From contig NW_020313057.1 in the NCBI RefSeq assembly GCF_003265705.1, positions 4,381,075 through 4,445,074 on the forward strand: a DNA stretch of 64,000 bases, given 5' to 3'. Within the stretch, counting starts at the first letter, position 1. Each line of letters begins with the position of its first letter. The notes beneath the pieces were generated by a model. The model had not been told where the DNA came from. It saw only the letters and a list, made by a program, of their open reading frames with translations, and searched no databases. Below, in pieces: positions 1-12,998 of this stretch. The stretch comes from Callorhinus ursinus. Lineage: Eukaryota > Chordata > Mammalia > Carnivora > Otariidae. Position numbers and translations under genes: made by a program.

Positions 1-551
1 AGAATTTTAAAAAATACCTTTACATTCCCCTTGGTGGGGAAAAAAAAATCTCTTAAAGGTTAACATAAAACTCTACTACTGACAAGCAAAAGATACAGGT
101 CATGGGATTCAGGAGTGTAGATCAGAAAGCGCATTTCGTAAAAGGTAAAAAATAAAACCCTAATGCGCAATATTTACCGGTACTTAAATAATCCAGTTGA
201 AACCTTTTTTGTCATTAATGAAAAAAATACAACATAGACGGTTACCCATACCCAGAAGAGCGGAAATGACAGGGCTTGGGGGAGAGGACGCGGGAGGTCC
301 GTTCTGTCAGATCTTCTGCAAGATTCGTATGTACAGCACCAGATCCTATTACGTCAGCTCCCTTGAGTCAGTACAGTTTGTGAGAAATGAACGCTTCAGA
401 ATTGCAGTATAAAATATGGCCATAAAAAACTTCTGTCTTCCAGTCCTGTGCAGGAAGGTGCACCATGCAAGGTGGGATCGCTCCAGAGTGGCTGGTGGCG
501 CTGGGGGCCCCCTTCCCCGGCCCCGCCCCTGGGCCCTGCCTCCAGAGCCAG
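1..551 (-). other. CAMK1D: CAMK1D 3' untranslated region (partial)
   Basis: This sequence follows the stop codon at 552-554 of the long-isoform terminal exon on the minus strand and runs off the left window edge. I see no minus-strand AATAAA (TTTATT on the plus strand), so the cleavage site is probably outside the window. The first 100 bases next to the stop are GC-rich and the distal part is AT-rich. No transposon is recognisable. The 3' UTR assignment is inference from exon structure; the length is unknown. Confidence 0.7.
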
Positions 552-788
<237 letters not shown>

Positions 789-889
789 TTACCTACCTGT
801 AGGAAATCATTTGCAAAAGGTCCTTAAAATGCTTTCTTCTTAGGCCCAACTCTTCCCTCCCATTCTCATTATCATGATCATAAGGGCTT

Positions 890-1035
890 TGTAGTTGATG
901 ATGACAGGGTTTAGCACCCTCATAGGATGGGTGCTGCTTACTGAGTGCTTACTCTGTACGAGGCTTCAGGCTAGGTGTTGAATACACACTCATTTTAAGA
1001 GCTGTTGTCACCACAGCTCCGTGAGTAGAGATTTG
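890..1035 (+). mobile_element. MIR-family SINE remnant
   Basis: The text has the MIR core pattern: ACTGAGTGCTTACTCTGTACG, then a GGCTTCAGGCTAGGT-like segment, 'cacactcattttaaga' and 'cagctccgtgagtag'. It is heavily diverged, as expected for this ancient mammalian tRNA-derived SINE. Edges are approximate. Confidence 0.45.
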
Positions 1036-2020
1036 AAGAATAAAGAAAGAATACAATCCCCCTTCCGCCCCCTGTTTTGTGTGTGGTCTCTACTCCTGCT
1101 AAGAGGTGTCTGTGACACAGAGAGATCGCCATGAGAAATCACCTCTTTCTCCTATTCCAGCAGCCCTGGCCTAGAAAAATGCCTCATAGGCTGCACCACC
1201 ATGCTCCCCAAGCCACGTGTTGGCATCAGACAATGCTGATGTGGGATGAATCCCCTGGAGCTCAGCTCCAGTAGTGCATCTGCCTGTGAACTTTGTGGGC
1301 TCCGACAGAGGAAGATCTATCATATGTGGGTCTACCACGGTGTGCGGTTGGGTCAGGGGATGCTCATGGAGATTTCTGGGGAAAATGTAAGGGCTCACCT
1401 TCCCAGATGAGATGGGAAGACTATTGAGAGGGGGAGGGAACCCTTTTCTGAGGGTAATGGGGTGAAACGTGAGGCCTAGAGCGAGACCAAATGGAAGGGC
1501 CTCATGATCAAGGAGATAATGGCCAATGGGCACCATCAAGGCAACTCCTCCGAAATGGACAGGAGCCCCTGGGATGGCCTAATATAGAATGAAGATAAGT
1601 ACACCAGAGGGTGGTGGGGAATGGGAGAGAGAAATAGACGAGTGCAAGCGACCATCCACGCAAAGATGAGGGACTGTGCAATACCCTACAGCAAAGCCAA
1701 TGCACGTCACATACTTCAGCTCCCAGTATCAAAAACAGGTATTAAAAGCCAATGAGATCAGGCGATCATGAGTCTCTGCCATCCCTTCCTCAACCCCTAA
1801 GAATGACGCGCGATGGCAAGTGAACCTCGGGGGAAGGAGACACAGATCCAAAAGTGTCTGGGCTTTTGTCTAGACAGACATGGCTGTGCGGGACTTGAGC
1901 CATGGATTTCTCATCTCAAACTGGGAATAACAATCCTCACTGTTGTGTGAATATCCGATAATGAACTGTTTAGGAAATATTCTTTCTAAATTAAATAAGG
2001 TCCCCGGGTTGTTGGGACGT

Positions 2021-3317
<1,297 letters not shown>

Positions 3318-4393
3318 TCACGCTGCTTTCCCAGGAAAGACTCAGTCCAGCGCCCATCCCGAGGTTCCCTGAAAGGGTTGCTCGTCGGCGCCCTTCCAGG
3401 CTGCATGGCTCTTGTCTGAATGCACACAATCCTCCACCACCATGCTCAAAGTCCTGTCCCCCTTCTAGACACTGCACCCTCCGGGGGATTCGTGGACCTC
3501 TCTGCCTGGTTCCCACTTCCTCCCTTTTGACCGCAGTTCCTGCAACAGCAGAAGACACAAGGCAACCTGAACCCAGTTTCCCCTCCTTCTTCCTCCGTCT
3601 CCCTCTCCACCAGCTCTCTACCTGTAGGAGGTCCTGATGTGTTTCCTGCCTGGTCTGACCACCAGATCCCTACCCAGGGCCATCTTCCCAGCTTCTCCCT
3701 GCCTGAGGCTCGGTCTTTGTGTCCTCTCCAGGCCCGCTGCTCCGTGGACCCGCTCACACCCTGGGCCCAGAACATCCTTCCGGCTCCATTCCAGCAGAAT
3801 GAGGCTCGGCCACGTTGTCCTTGCCCACACCGGGTGCCCCCTCACCTCTGTGCTCAGTGAGAGGGCACCCAGCCTCAGCTCACCCCTGCTTGGCAAATCT
3901 TCTTCCCTTGCATTTCCTGGAAAAGTTCTCAGAATGGCCAGGACCAAATCCACTCGGCACTCGGCTGGGCATTCGTTGTTGCTGTTCTATAGCCCTCTGT
4001 TAGCAGGGAAGAAGGCAGGTCTGCTCTTCACCTCTGTCCTTAGAAACGACCTAGGAATTAACGGCCTTCACCCTAGTCCTTCCTCCACCTGCTTTACCAC
4101 CTCTCCTTCCCTCCGGTCCTCCTTCCCCTTCTCCCTGGCCTCCTACCTCCCCCCATCTCGGTGCACAATCTCCAGTCTCACTGGTAACCTGGGGGTCACC
4201 CGCTTCTTCTCCCACACATCCGCATCAACCTCAGCACCGTCCCTCCACTACAACCAATCGCCTGGCCTTCCCCCCAGTTTCAGAGGAAGCTGTGTTTTGC
4301 TCTCATTCTTTTCTGCGCTTAGAACCTTCCATATCTTCCTTTTCATTTAACAACTATTAAATTCTAGCTTGGTATCCGATAACTATGAAATAA

Positions 4394-4597
4394 TATTTTT
4401 TAAAGATTTTATTTATTTATTTGACAGAGAGAGAGAGAGAGACAGCGAGAGGGAACACAAGCAGGGGGAGCGGGAGAGGGAGAAGCAGGCTTCTCGCAGA
4501 GCAGGGAGCCCGATGCGGGGCTGATCCCAGTGCTGGGTTCGTGACCTGAGCCAAAGGCAGATGCTTAACGACTGAGCCATCCAGGCGCCCCCCCGCC
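4394..4597 (-). mobile_element. CAN-SINE (tRNA-Lys-derived carnivore SINE)
   Basis: This is a minus-strand copy. The A-rich tail reads TTTAAAGATTTTATTTATTTA on the plus strand, followed by a GA-rich stretch, the B-box region and the head ending GGCGCC. A 9-base target-site duplication ATGAAATAA is visible at 4384-4392 and 4598-4606. The tRNA-like head is non-functional as a tRNA and is only the pol III promoter of the retroposon. Confidence 0.93.
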
Positions 4598-5202
4598 ATG
4601 AAATAAATTTTTGCATCTTGGAGGTTAAGGGGCAGATAAATGCTGGGAACATCCTTTTTGGCTGGAAGGTGACTGGTTAGTGAGGAAACCTGTCATCTCC
4701 CAGACCCACATGGCCCTGGACCCCAAAACAGCCTGGATGCCACACCATGTGATGTCCAACCATTTGAAGATATGAAGGTAAGAAGCTTCGGCCTTATTCA
4801 GACAAGAAATCATCCCCAGGTAAAAAATATGTCCCCACCCACCCCAGCCTTTCACTTTAGAATAGAAACATGGTGCAGGACTGGACCTTTAGTCTGTGCC
4901 AGGCTGGGATGCAGTTTAGAATGCACTCCGATATTCTCAGCTAAGAGCAAGCCCCGCCCCTCCCAGCACAGACTCCCAACTTTTTCCCAGCAAGGCTGGA
5001 AAGACTTAACCAAGAGGACGCTCCGAAACGGACTCAAGAGAACCAGGCTTCCATTTCCAACGACTGCCAGTTGCCCACTTTCCCCAGGAACACACCAGTG
5101 AAAGAGAATATTGGGCAAATCCATGCGAAACAAGAAGAACAAGGTTAGGGGACTGCAGACATCTTTATCAAGCTTTTCCTTCTAGATAATTCATGTGAGT
5201 GT

Positions 5203-5495
5203 TTCCTCCTGCACCTTTTTAAAAAAATTTTTTATTGTTATGTTAATCACCATACATCATTAGTTTTTGATGTAGTGTTCCATGGTTCATTGTCTGTGCA
5301 TAACACCCAGTGCTCCACGCAGAACGTGCCCTCTTTAATACCCATCACCAGGCTAACCCATCCCCCCAACCCCCTCCCCTCTAGAAACCTCAGTTTGTTT
5401 TTCAGAGTCCATCGTCTCTCATGGTTCCTCTCCCCCTCCGACTTACTCCCCTTCATTCTTCCCCTCCTGCTATCTTCTTCCTCCTGCACCTTTTT
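5203..5495 (-). mobile_element. L1 3'-UTR-only insertion with target-site duplication
   Basis: The element body is about 5221-5477 in minus orientation. Its sequence is the carnivore L1 3' UTR ending (CATGAGAGACGATGGACTC, the T-rich mirror of the poly-A, 'atgttaatcaccatac'). The duplication TTCCTCCTGCACCTTTTT occurs at 5203-5220 and 5478-5495. The copy begins at AAGATAGCAGGAGGGG, just after where ORF2 would end, and lacks any ORF2. Confidence 0.9.
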
Positions 5496-5511
5496 TAAAA
5501 GCTACATCCTC

Positions 5512-5714
5512 GGGGCGCCTGGGTGGCTCAGTCGTTGGGTGTCTGCTTTCGGCTCAGGTCATGATCTCGGGGTCCTGGGATTGAGCCCCGAGGCAGGCTC
5601 CCTGCTCAATGAGGAGCCTGCTTCTCCCTCTCCCTCTGCTCCTCCCCACCCCACTGGTGTTCTCTCTCTCTCTCTCTCTCTCTCAAATAAATAAATAAAA
5701 TCTTAAAAAGAAAT
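5512..5714 (+). mobile_element. CAN-SINE
   Basis: The head is GGGGCGCCTGGGTGGCTCAG, followed by the CT-rich region and an AAATAAATAAATAAAATCTT tail. The duplication AAAAGCTAC(A/G)TCCTC is at 5497-5511 and 5715-5729. It landed two bases beyond the 3' target-site duplication of the neighbouring L1, so it is probably the younger insertion. Confidence 0.94.
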
Positions 5715-6372
5715 AAAAGCTACGTCCTCAGAGAAGAAGGCCAATTCCAACTCAATGGTGGCCAGCACCTTCGTGGAAATGAGCATGCAGAAGTGGTAGG
5801 AGTACAGGGTGCCTCAGGCTGAGTACCACTGCAGGGCAGAGCCGTGCTCCAAACCAAACAGACCAGCGAGGGGGTCAGAGAGACTCCCTTCTCTGTGGGT
5901 TAGCATGGGCTGAGATGTAAGGAAAATGCAAACTTCCAATTATTTCAGGAATGTTCCGTGCTTACTTCCCCCCTCCCAGGGCGTGTTGCAGCTGAGTAAG
6001 ACCCAGCAGGGCAGACGTGGCCCAGAGGCTCCCATGAGGCCCTCTCCTTGGGGAGGTTGGCCCATGACAGCACACAGTCTTCCTCCAATGGGCCCCATCA
6101 CGGAAATGCCTGCTGCTGACCATGAGCCAAGGAGTTTACAGTGACAACGTACGCCACTCTCCATGCTCAGCGCTACCTGCTTCAGCATTATTCGTCGACA
6201 ACACTGGAGGCGTGGAATGTTAGGATTGGAAGGGACTCTGATTGTAGCTCGATGGTCCTAGGAATTAAACAATGCCTCCGACCCAGGGGAATTTCCTTAT
6301 AAATCTGTATACACAGACACATATAAAGCTATGGACACCCACATTCCATTCATGTCTCTTCTACTTTCCAGG

Positions 6373-6484
6373 TTTTTAAAAATAATTTCTTTTTAAGTAA
6401 TCTCTACACCCAACAAGGGGCTTGAACTCACAACCCGAGATCAAGAGTTGCATGTTCTACAGACTAAGCCAGCCAGGAGCCCCA
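6373..6484 (-). mobile_element. Old CAN-SINE subfamily copy
   Basis: Minus-oriented and diverged: GTAATCTCTACACCCAACA, GGGGCTTGAACTCACAACCC, then GACTAAGCCAGCCAGGAGCCCC. It has the older carnivore SINE body with a shorter 3' part. No clean target-site duplication is seen. Confidence 0.8.
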
Positions 6485-7074
6485 CTTTGCTTCCCGGTTT
6501 TAACGCCCTGCTAACAACGCAGATGGCATTCACACAAATCAACCTTTGCGAGGTCTGTCTGGCTCTCCATACACAAATCATCAAACTCATCTCTCCCTGC
6601 CTTCTGGGGTTTTGTTTTGTACCTAGTCTACTCTACCTCCACAGCTCTGATTTTGCATTTTTCTAGTTACCTGCTCAAGACAGGCTTGGTGATGCCTGTG
6701 TGTACCCCAGACAGGGGTTTCTCAGACTCCTGGGCTGCTTCCTGATCCTATAGTCAACCACAGCTTGGCAGACTGGAGCCCAGAAGAGGGGAGGGGTCTC
6801 AGTGAGCACTGAGGAGAGGGCTGTAGGTGCCACCCTGGCCTGGCCGACACACGATGTCCCCCCAGGTGGGTCTACTGTCAAGCGTTGCCTGGGGCATGGA
6901 TGCCCAGAAATCATCATTTTGGTTTCTGTGTCGACATAACTAGAGACAGAGGTCCAGACAACCTGAACCAGACAAACCCCATCAAGGTGCTTCTCTGTAA
7001 GGAGGAATGGGCTCCCACCCGGCCAGCAGGCTGGTGCTTCCTTACCATGAACCACCATGAAAAGGCAAAGCCTC

Positions 7075-7283
7075 GGGCGCCTGGGTGGCTCAGTTGGTTA
7101 AGCGACTGCCTTCGGCTCAGGTCATGATCCTGGAGTCCAGGGATCAAGTCCCGCATCGGGCTCCCTGCTCAGCGGGGAGTCTGCTTCTCCCTCTGACCCT
7201 CTTCCCTCTCGTGCTCTCTATCTCTCATTCTCTCTCTCTCAAATAAATAAATAAAATCTTTAAAACAAAAAAAAAAAAAAAAA
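7075..7283 (+). mobile_element. CAN-SINE
   Basis: The head is GGGCGCCTGGGTGGCTCAGT, and the tail is an AAATAAATAAATAAAATCTT stretch plus a long A-run. A perfect 16-base target-site duplication GAAAAGGCAAAGCCTC is at 7059-7074 and 7284-7299. The perfect duplication implies a young insertion. Confidence 0.95.
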
Positions 7284-8369
7284 GAAAAGGCAAAGCCTCA
7301 CGTGGGAGAGGCACAGAAACATCTAGCAAGATGGGCTGACTGCCCTTGACACGCACAGCTTTGAAAGGAGCCCTGTCCTAGCCGAAGTGCCTGTTTTGGG
7401 CCGAGGGAAGGTGTCTGTGACTGTCAGGGGCCCTCCTGGCTCCAGGGAGCCTTGATTAAGTTGGAAGAGCAAGTGCAGAATAAGAGATCATGTTCTCTGG
7501 ACAGAATTGATGTGCCAAGACCACAGCTTCCAGAACAGCGGTGTGGACAGAGCTGGGCTTCCCTGGAATCATGACTCCACTTTCTGCCAGCTCTCTGTTG
7601 AATCTGTGCTCTCTGCCCGGGGAATTTTACATAAAAGAAACAAAGATATCAGAAATGCAGGCAGCGGGGGGCATTTCCCTGATGTTTGAGTCAAATTGTG
7701 TTCATTTTTACCATTTCCTAATGGTTGACTTCCTGGGACTTGGGAAACGCATGGAAGAAATGATACAGCGTCCAAAGTAAAAGAGAAGCTTTGAAGTAAA
7801 GAGGCATCAATTTGCTCAGGAGCTCACATGCTACTGCATCTTGAGGAGACCCAGGCCAATGACCCTGAAGTCTCTGTCTCCAGCCCGACCTCTTTCCTGG
7901 GCTCCAGATTCAGCAAAGAACCCCCCCCCCACGCCCCCCTGCCCAGCTCAGCTTTGCACTTAGACGGCTGGCCCCTCCCTCCTGCTCCACACACAAGCTG
8001 CTACTCCTCCCAGTGGAGGCATCTCACCGGCCCAGTCCCTTCAACTGGAACCCTGGCAATAACCTCTGGGCCCCCTGCCCTGAGCGCCGCGGCTCCCCGC
8101 CTCTGGCGTGTCCCTTGTGCTCTCTGTCTGCTCCATCCCTGTGGCTCCGGACAGGCCCCCTCCCCTCTTCTCTGGGCCAGCCTCCACTCCACCTCCAGCC
8201 AGCACCTCCCTGCTGCCTCCCTTGGCTCAGCACCAGGGATTCATTCCTATCCTGCAGCTTGTTGAGCTTTCTGAGATGGAAATCTGATCACCTGCTTAAA
8301 ACCTGTCAGGGCCCCCACCGCCCAAAGGGAAAAGTACAAATTGCTTTGTGTGATGATAAATTAATGGCA

Positions 8370-8475
8370 ACTCATACAGATGGGAGATGTATTAGGTACC
8401 AGGTCCTCTTCTTCTTATTTGTATGTCATGTCTCATTCAATCCCTGGAAAAGCCCTAGAGGATAAGTACTGCCGT
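8370..8475 (+). mobile_element. Probable MIR remnant
   Basis: The segment reads TATTAGGTACCAGGTCCTC, then TCATGTCTCATTCAATCCC and AAGCCCTAGAGGATAAGTAC. This is the MIR order (variable 'tactatgtgccaggc', 'catctcatttaatcc', 'gaggtagg..a'). Edges are approximate. Confidence 0.5.
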
Positions 8476-9549
8476 TATTCATGATCTCACTTCGACACGG
8501 CGGGGAGGGTGGCGGGGGGCCAGGGCTGTACAGCCCATGCTGTAACAGAGGGTGAAGTGGGGACTGGGACTCAGAGTTTGCACTACCCTGGTGGGGACCC
8601 TGGAGCTCGCACCAGAACCCCGATGGCCATGCCTTCTTTTCTGGTTCCCTCCTGCCTTGCTCCTTTGTCCATTGCCCCTCCAGCAATATGGAGTATGTGG
8701 TTCCAGGACAGAGATGCGGTTAGGCCCTAATGATGGGCCCGGCCGCTCACCCCACCTGCAACTCCTCTCTTCCCTCAACAGCCTGGTGAAGGCCTCATGG
8801 CATGAGGCTCGGCCCCTCTGGGAAGTCCTCTGCCAGGCCCCTCAGTGAAATGACCTCCCCCTTCTTTGGTTTTTCAAAAAACTGGTGAAGCAGGGACTAG
8901 GTTTCAGCTGGCCTCCTTCCTATCTTCCACAGAGCGAGGCTGGATGAGGGAACATGTCGGAGGAAAACTGCTTCCCTTCTTTAGACATCACTTTCCTCCT
9001 CCATCAGATAATCCCCAAAGTCTCATACTTTTAGTCCTCATACAAGATAAATACGTGCTGCGATGTAACAGGATGGCTATGGTCAACCCTGCTCTCGCAT
9101 ATATTTCAAAGTTGCTGAAGAGTAAATCCTAAAAGGTCTCATCCCAAGGAAACAATTGTTTCTGGTAGCTACATAACGGGGTGGATGTTAATTACACTTC
9201 CTGCGGGAATCATTTTGCAATATATGCAGATTTTTTTGCATATTTTTGCAAAATATGAAGTCATGATGCACTACACCATATATTTATATACAGTGTACGT
9301 CAACCACACCTCAACAAAACTGGAAGAAGACAAAGTCTCCTACAGCTTTGAAGGCCATTGTTGGTATTGTTGGTGAAGTAAGAAAAGCTTTACTAACTTT
9401 GTCACACACTTTGACCTACTGTCCAATTGTAACTTGTTACAAAATAAAATATCATTTATTTTAAACTTCTTAAAAATAGATACGACCAAATCTGCCTCCT
9501 TATTCAGAAGCACCTTTCCCTCGCCTTCTGCCATTCCTATCTCCCTTTT

Positions 9550-9810
9550 ACTTCTCCTGACAGGGTGGTGTTGAAGAGCACTTATTTTGGAATCACTTCT
9601 GACCAGAAACAAGGGTGGCTTCACCATCAGGTAGTGGTCCCGCAGTCTTGGCTCAGGCTAAGTTACTTTATCTTTCTACATCGATTTTCTTATTTCTGAC
9701 ATGGAGACAAAACCTACCTTACAGGGTTATTATAAAGAAAAACATGAGATGATATTTTAACGCAATTAGAACAGTACCTGAAATAATTGATGCTCAATGA
9801 GTGACAACTG
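9550..9810 (+). mobile_element. MIR-family SINE
   Basis: The MIR pattern is visible across the copy: 'taagttactttatctttc', 'ttcttatttctgacatgg', 'acctaccttacagggttatt', 'gagatgatatt' and 'agtacctgaaataattgatgctcaatgag'-like ends. It is diverged, as expected for its age. Confidence 0.65.
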
Positions 9811-9829
9811 TGGTCATAGATTAAAATAT

Positions 9830-10345
9830 AGAGCTTCCTCGACTCACGATGGAGTTACATCCCAATAAACCCACTGTAAGTGGAAACTATCATATGTTGA
9901 AAATGCATTTAATATACCAAACCTGCAAAACATAGCTTAGCCTCATCTACCCTAATCATGCTCAGAACACTCACGGTAGCATACAGTTGGGCAAAATCAT
10001 CTAACACAAGGCTCCTTGTATGATCAAGTGTTGAGTAGCTCATGGAATTTCCTGAATACTGCACTGAAGGTGAAGAACAGAACGGCTGTATGGGGACAGA
10101 ATGGGTGTCAGCGTATCGGAGACCCAGGCCAATGACCTGGGATCGTGTGGCTGACGGGAACCATGGCTGCCAGCGCCCGGCATCACGAGAGAAGATTGTC
10201 CCTGATGCAGCTAGCCCAAGAAAAGATCGCAATTCAAAACTGGAAGTACAGTTGCCACTGAATGGGTACCATTTTGGCACCATCGTAAAGTCAAAAAAAT
10301 CATGAAGTTGGGGACTGTCTGTCCGATGAAACCAGCTCACGACGC
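9830..10345 (+). mobile_element. Tigger-like (pogo) DNA transposon remnant
   Basis: The ends are mutually inverted: CTCGACTCACGATGGAGTTA near the left end, and TCATGAAGTTGGGGACTGTC preceded by 'catcgtaaagtc' on the right. The interior ('aaatgcatttaatatacc', 'ttgggcaaaatcatctaaca', 'gaatactgcactgaaggtga') resembles eutherian Tigger-related non-autonomous elements. The family name is from memory. A plus-strand frame at 10042-10305 lies inside it and is not a gene. Confidence 0.5.
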
Positions 10346-10544
10346 TCCCCTGAGCAGGTGCCCTTTGGAGGACTAACCGGCATGTGATGCTCGGGAGGAA
10401 ATGCTACAGACAGTGGTGAAACAAGCAAGGGGTAGTTTCCTAGAGCGCTTTTTAGGGGGAATTTCTCCTGAAGCCAAAGGCTGTTTGTTGCCATCATACT
10501 GCATATTCTACCATTCCTGCTCTTTGTTTCCAAATGGATGCTCC

Positions 10545-11000
10545 TGGTGGTTTAATGAGAACAGTCTAATGAAGAATTTACTATGTCCCAGACATTGAGC
10601 TAAGCCCTTTGCAGGCATGATCTCAATGATTTCTTACATCAACTCTGTAAACAAGATATCCTTGTTCTCATTTTAAAGATAAGAAAATTGGGGGCGCCTG
10701 GGTGGCTCAGTCGGTTAAGCGTCTGACTCTTGGTTTCAGCTCAGGTTATGATCTCAGGGTCGTGAGATGGAGCCCCACATCGGGCACCGTGCTGCTCAGT
10801 GTGGAGTCTGCTAAAGACTCTTTCTCTGCCCCTCCCGTCCACACTCTCTCTCTCTCTCTAAAATAAATAAATAAATCTTTTAAAGAAATTAAAAAAAAAA
10901 TAAAGATAAGAAAATTGAGGCTCAGAGAAGTTAAGTACAAGCCCAGAGTAATAGCTAATTGATAGTGAAGCTGGGTTCAAACCTAGTAAGTGGCACAAAA
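10545..11000 (+). mobile_element. MIR-family SINE, split by a CAN-SINE
   Basis: The left half ('tactatgtcccagacattg', 'ctaagccctttgcaggcat') ends in AAAGATAAGAAAATTG. The right half resumes at 10902 with the same 16 bases and continues 'aggctcagagaagttaagta', 'gctgggttcaaacc'. The order matches MIR. The interruption is the CAN-SINE at 10691-10901. Confidence 0.75.
10691..10901 (+). mobile_element. CAN-SINE, 'ACTCTTGGTTTCAGCTC' subfamily
   Basis: The head is GGGGCGCCTGGGTGGCTCAG and the diagnostic segment is CTGACTCTTGGTTTCAGCTC, marking a subfamily different from the 'CTGCCTTCGGCTC' copies. The perfect target-site duplication AAAGATAAGAAAATTG is at 10675-10690 and 10902-10917, inside a MIR. 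Confidence 0.95.
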
Positions 11001-11110
11001 ACAAGATAGCATCATGGGCACTGCTGAAAGCCTAGTATAGAATTATCACAAGCCATCAATGAATGCCTCTGGGGTTGAAGACACATTAACTTGAAAGGCA
11101 TTTCCTTTTT

Positions 11111-11248
11111 CTTTTTTTCTTTTTTTTTAAAGTAGGCTCCACACCCACCTAGAACCCAACACAGGGCTTGAACTCACGACCCTGAGATCAAGACCTGAGC
11201 CAAGATTAAGAGTCAGCTGCCTAACTGCCTGAGCCCCCCAGGTGCCCC
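11111..11248 (-). mobile_element. Old CAN-SINE copy
   Basis: Minus-oriented: T-rich tail, GGGCTTGAACTCACGACCC, GAGATCAAGACCTGAGCCAA, then GAGCCCCCCAGGTGCCCC. Flanking AAAGGCATTT (near 11094) and AAAAGCATTT (11251) may be a decayed duplication. Confidence 0.85.
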
Positions 11249-11611
11249 AAAAAGCATTTTAAAAGCAAAAGAATATATAACATCAATTCACTTACTTATT
11301 GAACGGCAAGCTCAAGGAATAAAACTCCAGTCTTAATGCCTCCCTGGAGAACTACCTTCAATAAAAATGATCCTAAAATACTTCCTGTAGAATGAAAAGC
11401 CTACAGCTATCTTTTGCACAGTGTACTTGTCATCCGTGCATTCAGGAGGCTGTGTCCCGAGGGAACGGAAGAGTTCAAGTGTTGCCCTGAGGACAGGATG
11501 AAAGCCAGTGGTCGGAACGAGATGCAGTCACTCCACAGTTAGGAACGGCTGAGAAGGGGTTTAGCCTGGAAAGGCATCAGCGCGTCCTTCCTCGTGGGTG
11601 ACTTTTCTTAC

Positions 11612-11690
11612 CATGGGTGCCGAGCTGCTTGCTCACAAGTGTATCTTTTATTTGGATCTTTCTCCATCAGATTCCGGATGAAGTCTTTTG
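11612..11690 (-). CDS. CAMK1D: CAMK1D exon: C-lobe subdomain XI
   Basis: The acceptor is CTGAACAG and the donor CCATG|GTAAGA. It encodes Ala252 (last two bases) to the first two bases of Trp278: AKDFIRNLMEKDPNKRYTCE then QAARHPW. The DPNKR motif supplies the conserved Arg of kinase subdomain XI, and HPW is the usual end of the CaMK catalytic domain. Its 79 bases connect exactly with both neighbours. The translation is identical to human as I recall it. Confidence 0.95.
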
Positions 11691-12599
11691 CTGTTCAGAA
11701 AGAAAGCACAAGGGGCAGAATCAGGGTGCAGCTGGAGATGTAACAACTTGCTGCCGCAGGGTCTTTGGGAATATGGCGTGAAGCATGAAAAACAGCCCCG
11801 CCCCGCCCCTGACCCTATGGTACGTTGAACACAAAAGGCAGGCGGGAACCGGCATTCGGGAGAAAGGGAAGCCAAGACTTGGCACTGTGAGAGGGGACAG
11901 TGAAGGAGGAGGCAGTCACGCCAGGCCCGGGACCCTGCCTGCCCAACTCACAGCCCTTCCCTGGTGCAGCTAGTGATATCTTTGGTTCAGAGATCAAACA
12001 CCTTTGTCATCATGTGCCTCTCGCTGGGCTCACTGCTGCCTGAGGATGCTGCTTTGTTGATGTCCTCTCTGTGATTTAGACATCAGCGATTCAACAAAAT
12101 CCCCTCAGCCTCTGCTAAGGCCACCAGGACCTGAGGCTCTGTGGAGACAAAGCCCTCGAGAAGCCCCCCACAGCCCACTCAGCTGCCTGCAATGAGCAGG
12201 ACATCGAGATGCAATAAGATATGCCCCGGTGGGGAAGTGCAAAGCGCTAGGAGGCCCAGTCGGGGTAGAACCCGGAAGTGGGACCCTGAGAACACGAGGC
12301 ACTGGGTTACAGAACCAGAGGATGACACCTGTATGCCAGGCCAGAGACCCGTGGCATGTCAGGGCCTGGCAGCTCTCTGCCCACAAGACTGGGTTTCCGG
12401 GGGCAAGGCTGTGCCCTCCTGAGCTCAGAAATAAAATATTCCCCATGCGGCTTTTCCCTGCAAGCCTTGGAGAACTGCATTCAGGTCCCAGGTTCTGGAA
12501 GGCTGAGGAACAAAGCAGGTGCCTCCAGTGAGGAGGAAGTAACACATATTAAAAGGCAATATTTGAACAGCTCACCAGGACGAGCAGGGCTCTGCCCCA

Positions 12600-12690
12600 T
12601 TTATTATTTTATTTGATCCTTGTACCACCCTCTGTGGTAGGGAGGACTGTTGTTACCATACTGACCTTGAGGCTCAAGAGACTTGTCAGT
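12600..12690 (+). mobile_element. MIR fragment
   Basis: 'tattttatttgatccttgta', 'accctctgtggtagg', 'ccttgaggctcaagag' follow the MIR core and 3' order. Short and diverged. Confidence 0.5.
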
Positions 12691-12747
12691 CTACCTAAGC
12701 CTTGGTTTCGATCTTTATCCCTGAGGAGGAAACAGTAAATGTCTCTG

Positions 12748-12998
12748 GGACAGTGTGGCACAGTAGCTGAGATGTGGGCTCTGGAGTGAGGGTCTGGGTT
12801 CAAATCCCAGCTTGGCCACTTACTAGCTGTGTGGCTTCCATCAAGGCATATCACCTTCTGGGGCCTCAGTTTGCTTACCTGTCAAGTGGGGATACTAGTA
12901 ACACCCATCTGATAGGTTGTCCTGAGGACTGAGTGAGTTAGCATGTGTGCAGACCTTACAGTGCTCGGCACACAGTAAGCACTCAATAAATGTTAGCT
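12748..12998 (+). mobile_element. MIR-family SINE, near full length
   Basis: This is a classic MIR: 'gtgtggcacagtagctgag', 'gtgggctctggagtgag', 'gggttcaaatcccagcttgg', 'cttactagctgtgtggctt', 'gcctcagtttgcttacctg', and the 3' end 'gcacacagtaagcactcaat'. It spans the tRNA-like head to the LINE2-related tail, so almost the whole element is preserved. Confidence 0.9.

Noticed and set aside
3637..4350. Plus-strand open frame of 237 codons
   Set aside because: It is a pyrimidine-rich, Ser/Pro/Leu-rich translation with no family signature and no splice or promoter context, in intronic DNA with the texture of old L2 sequence.
5512..5590. A functional tRNA-Lys gene (and similar heads in the other SINEs)
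   Set aside because: The A-box and B-box belong to the CAN-SINE head. The acceptor stem and CCA-end folding are not maintained, and a SINE body and A-tail follow.
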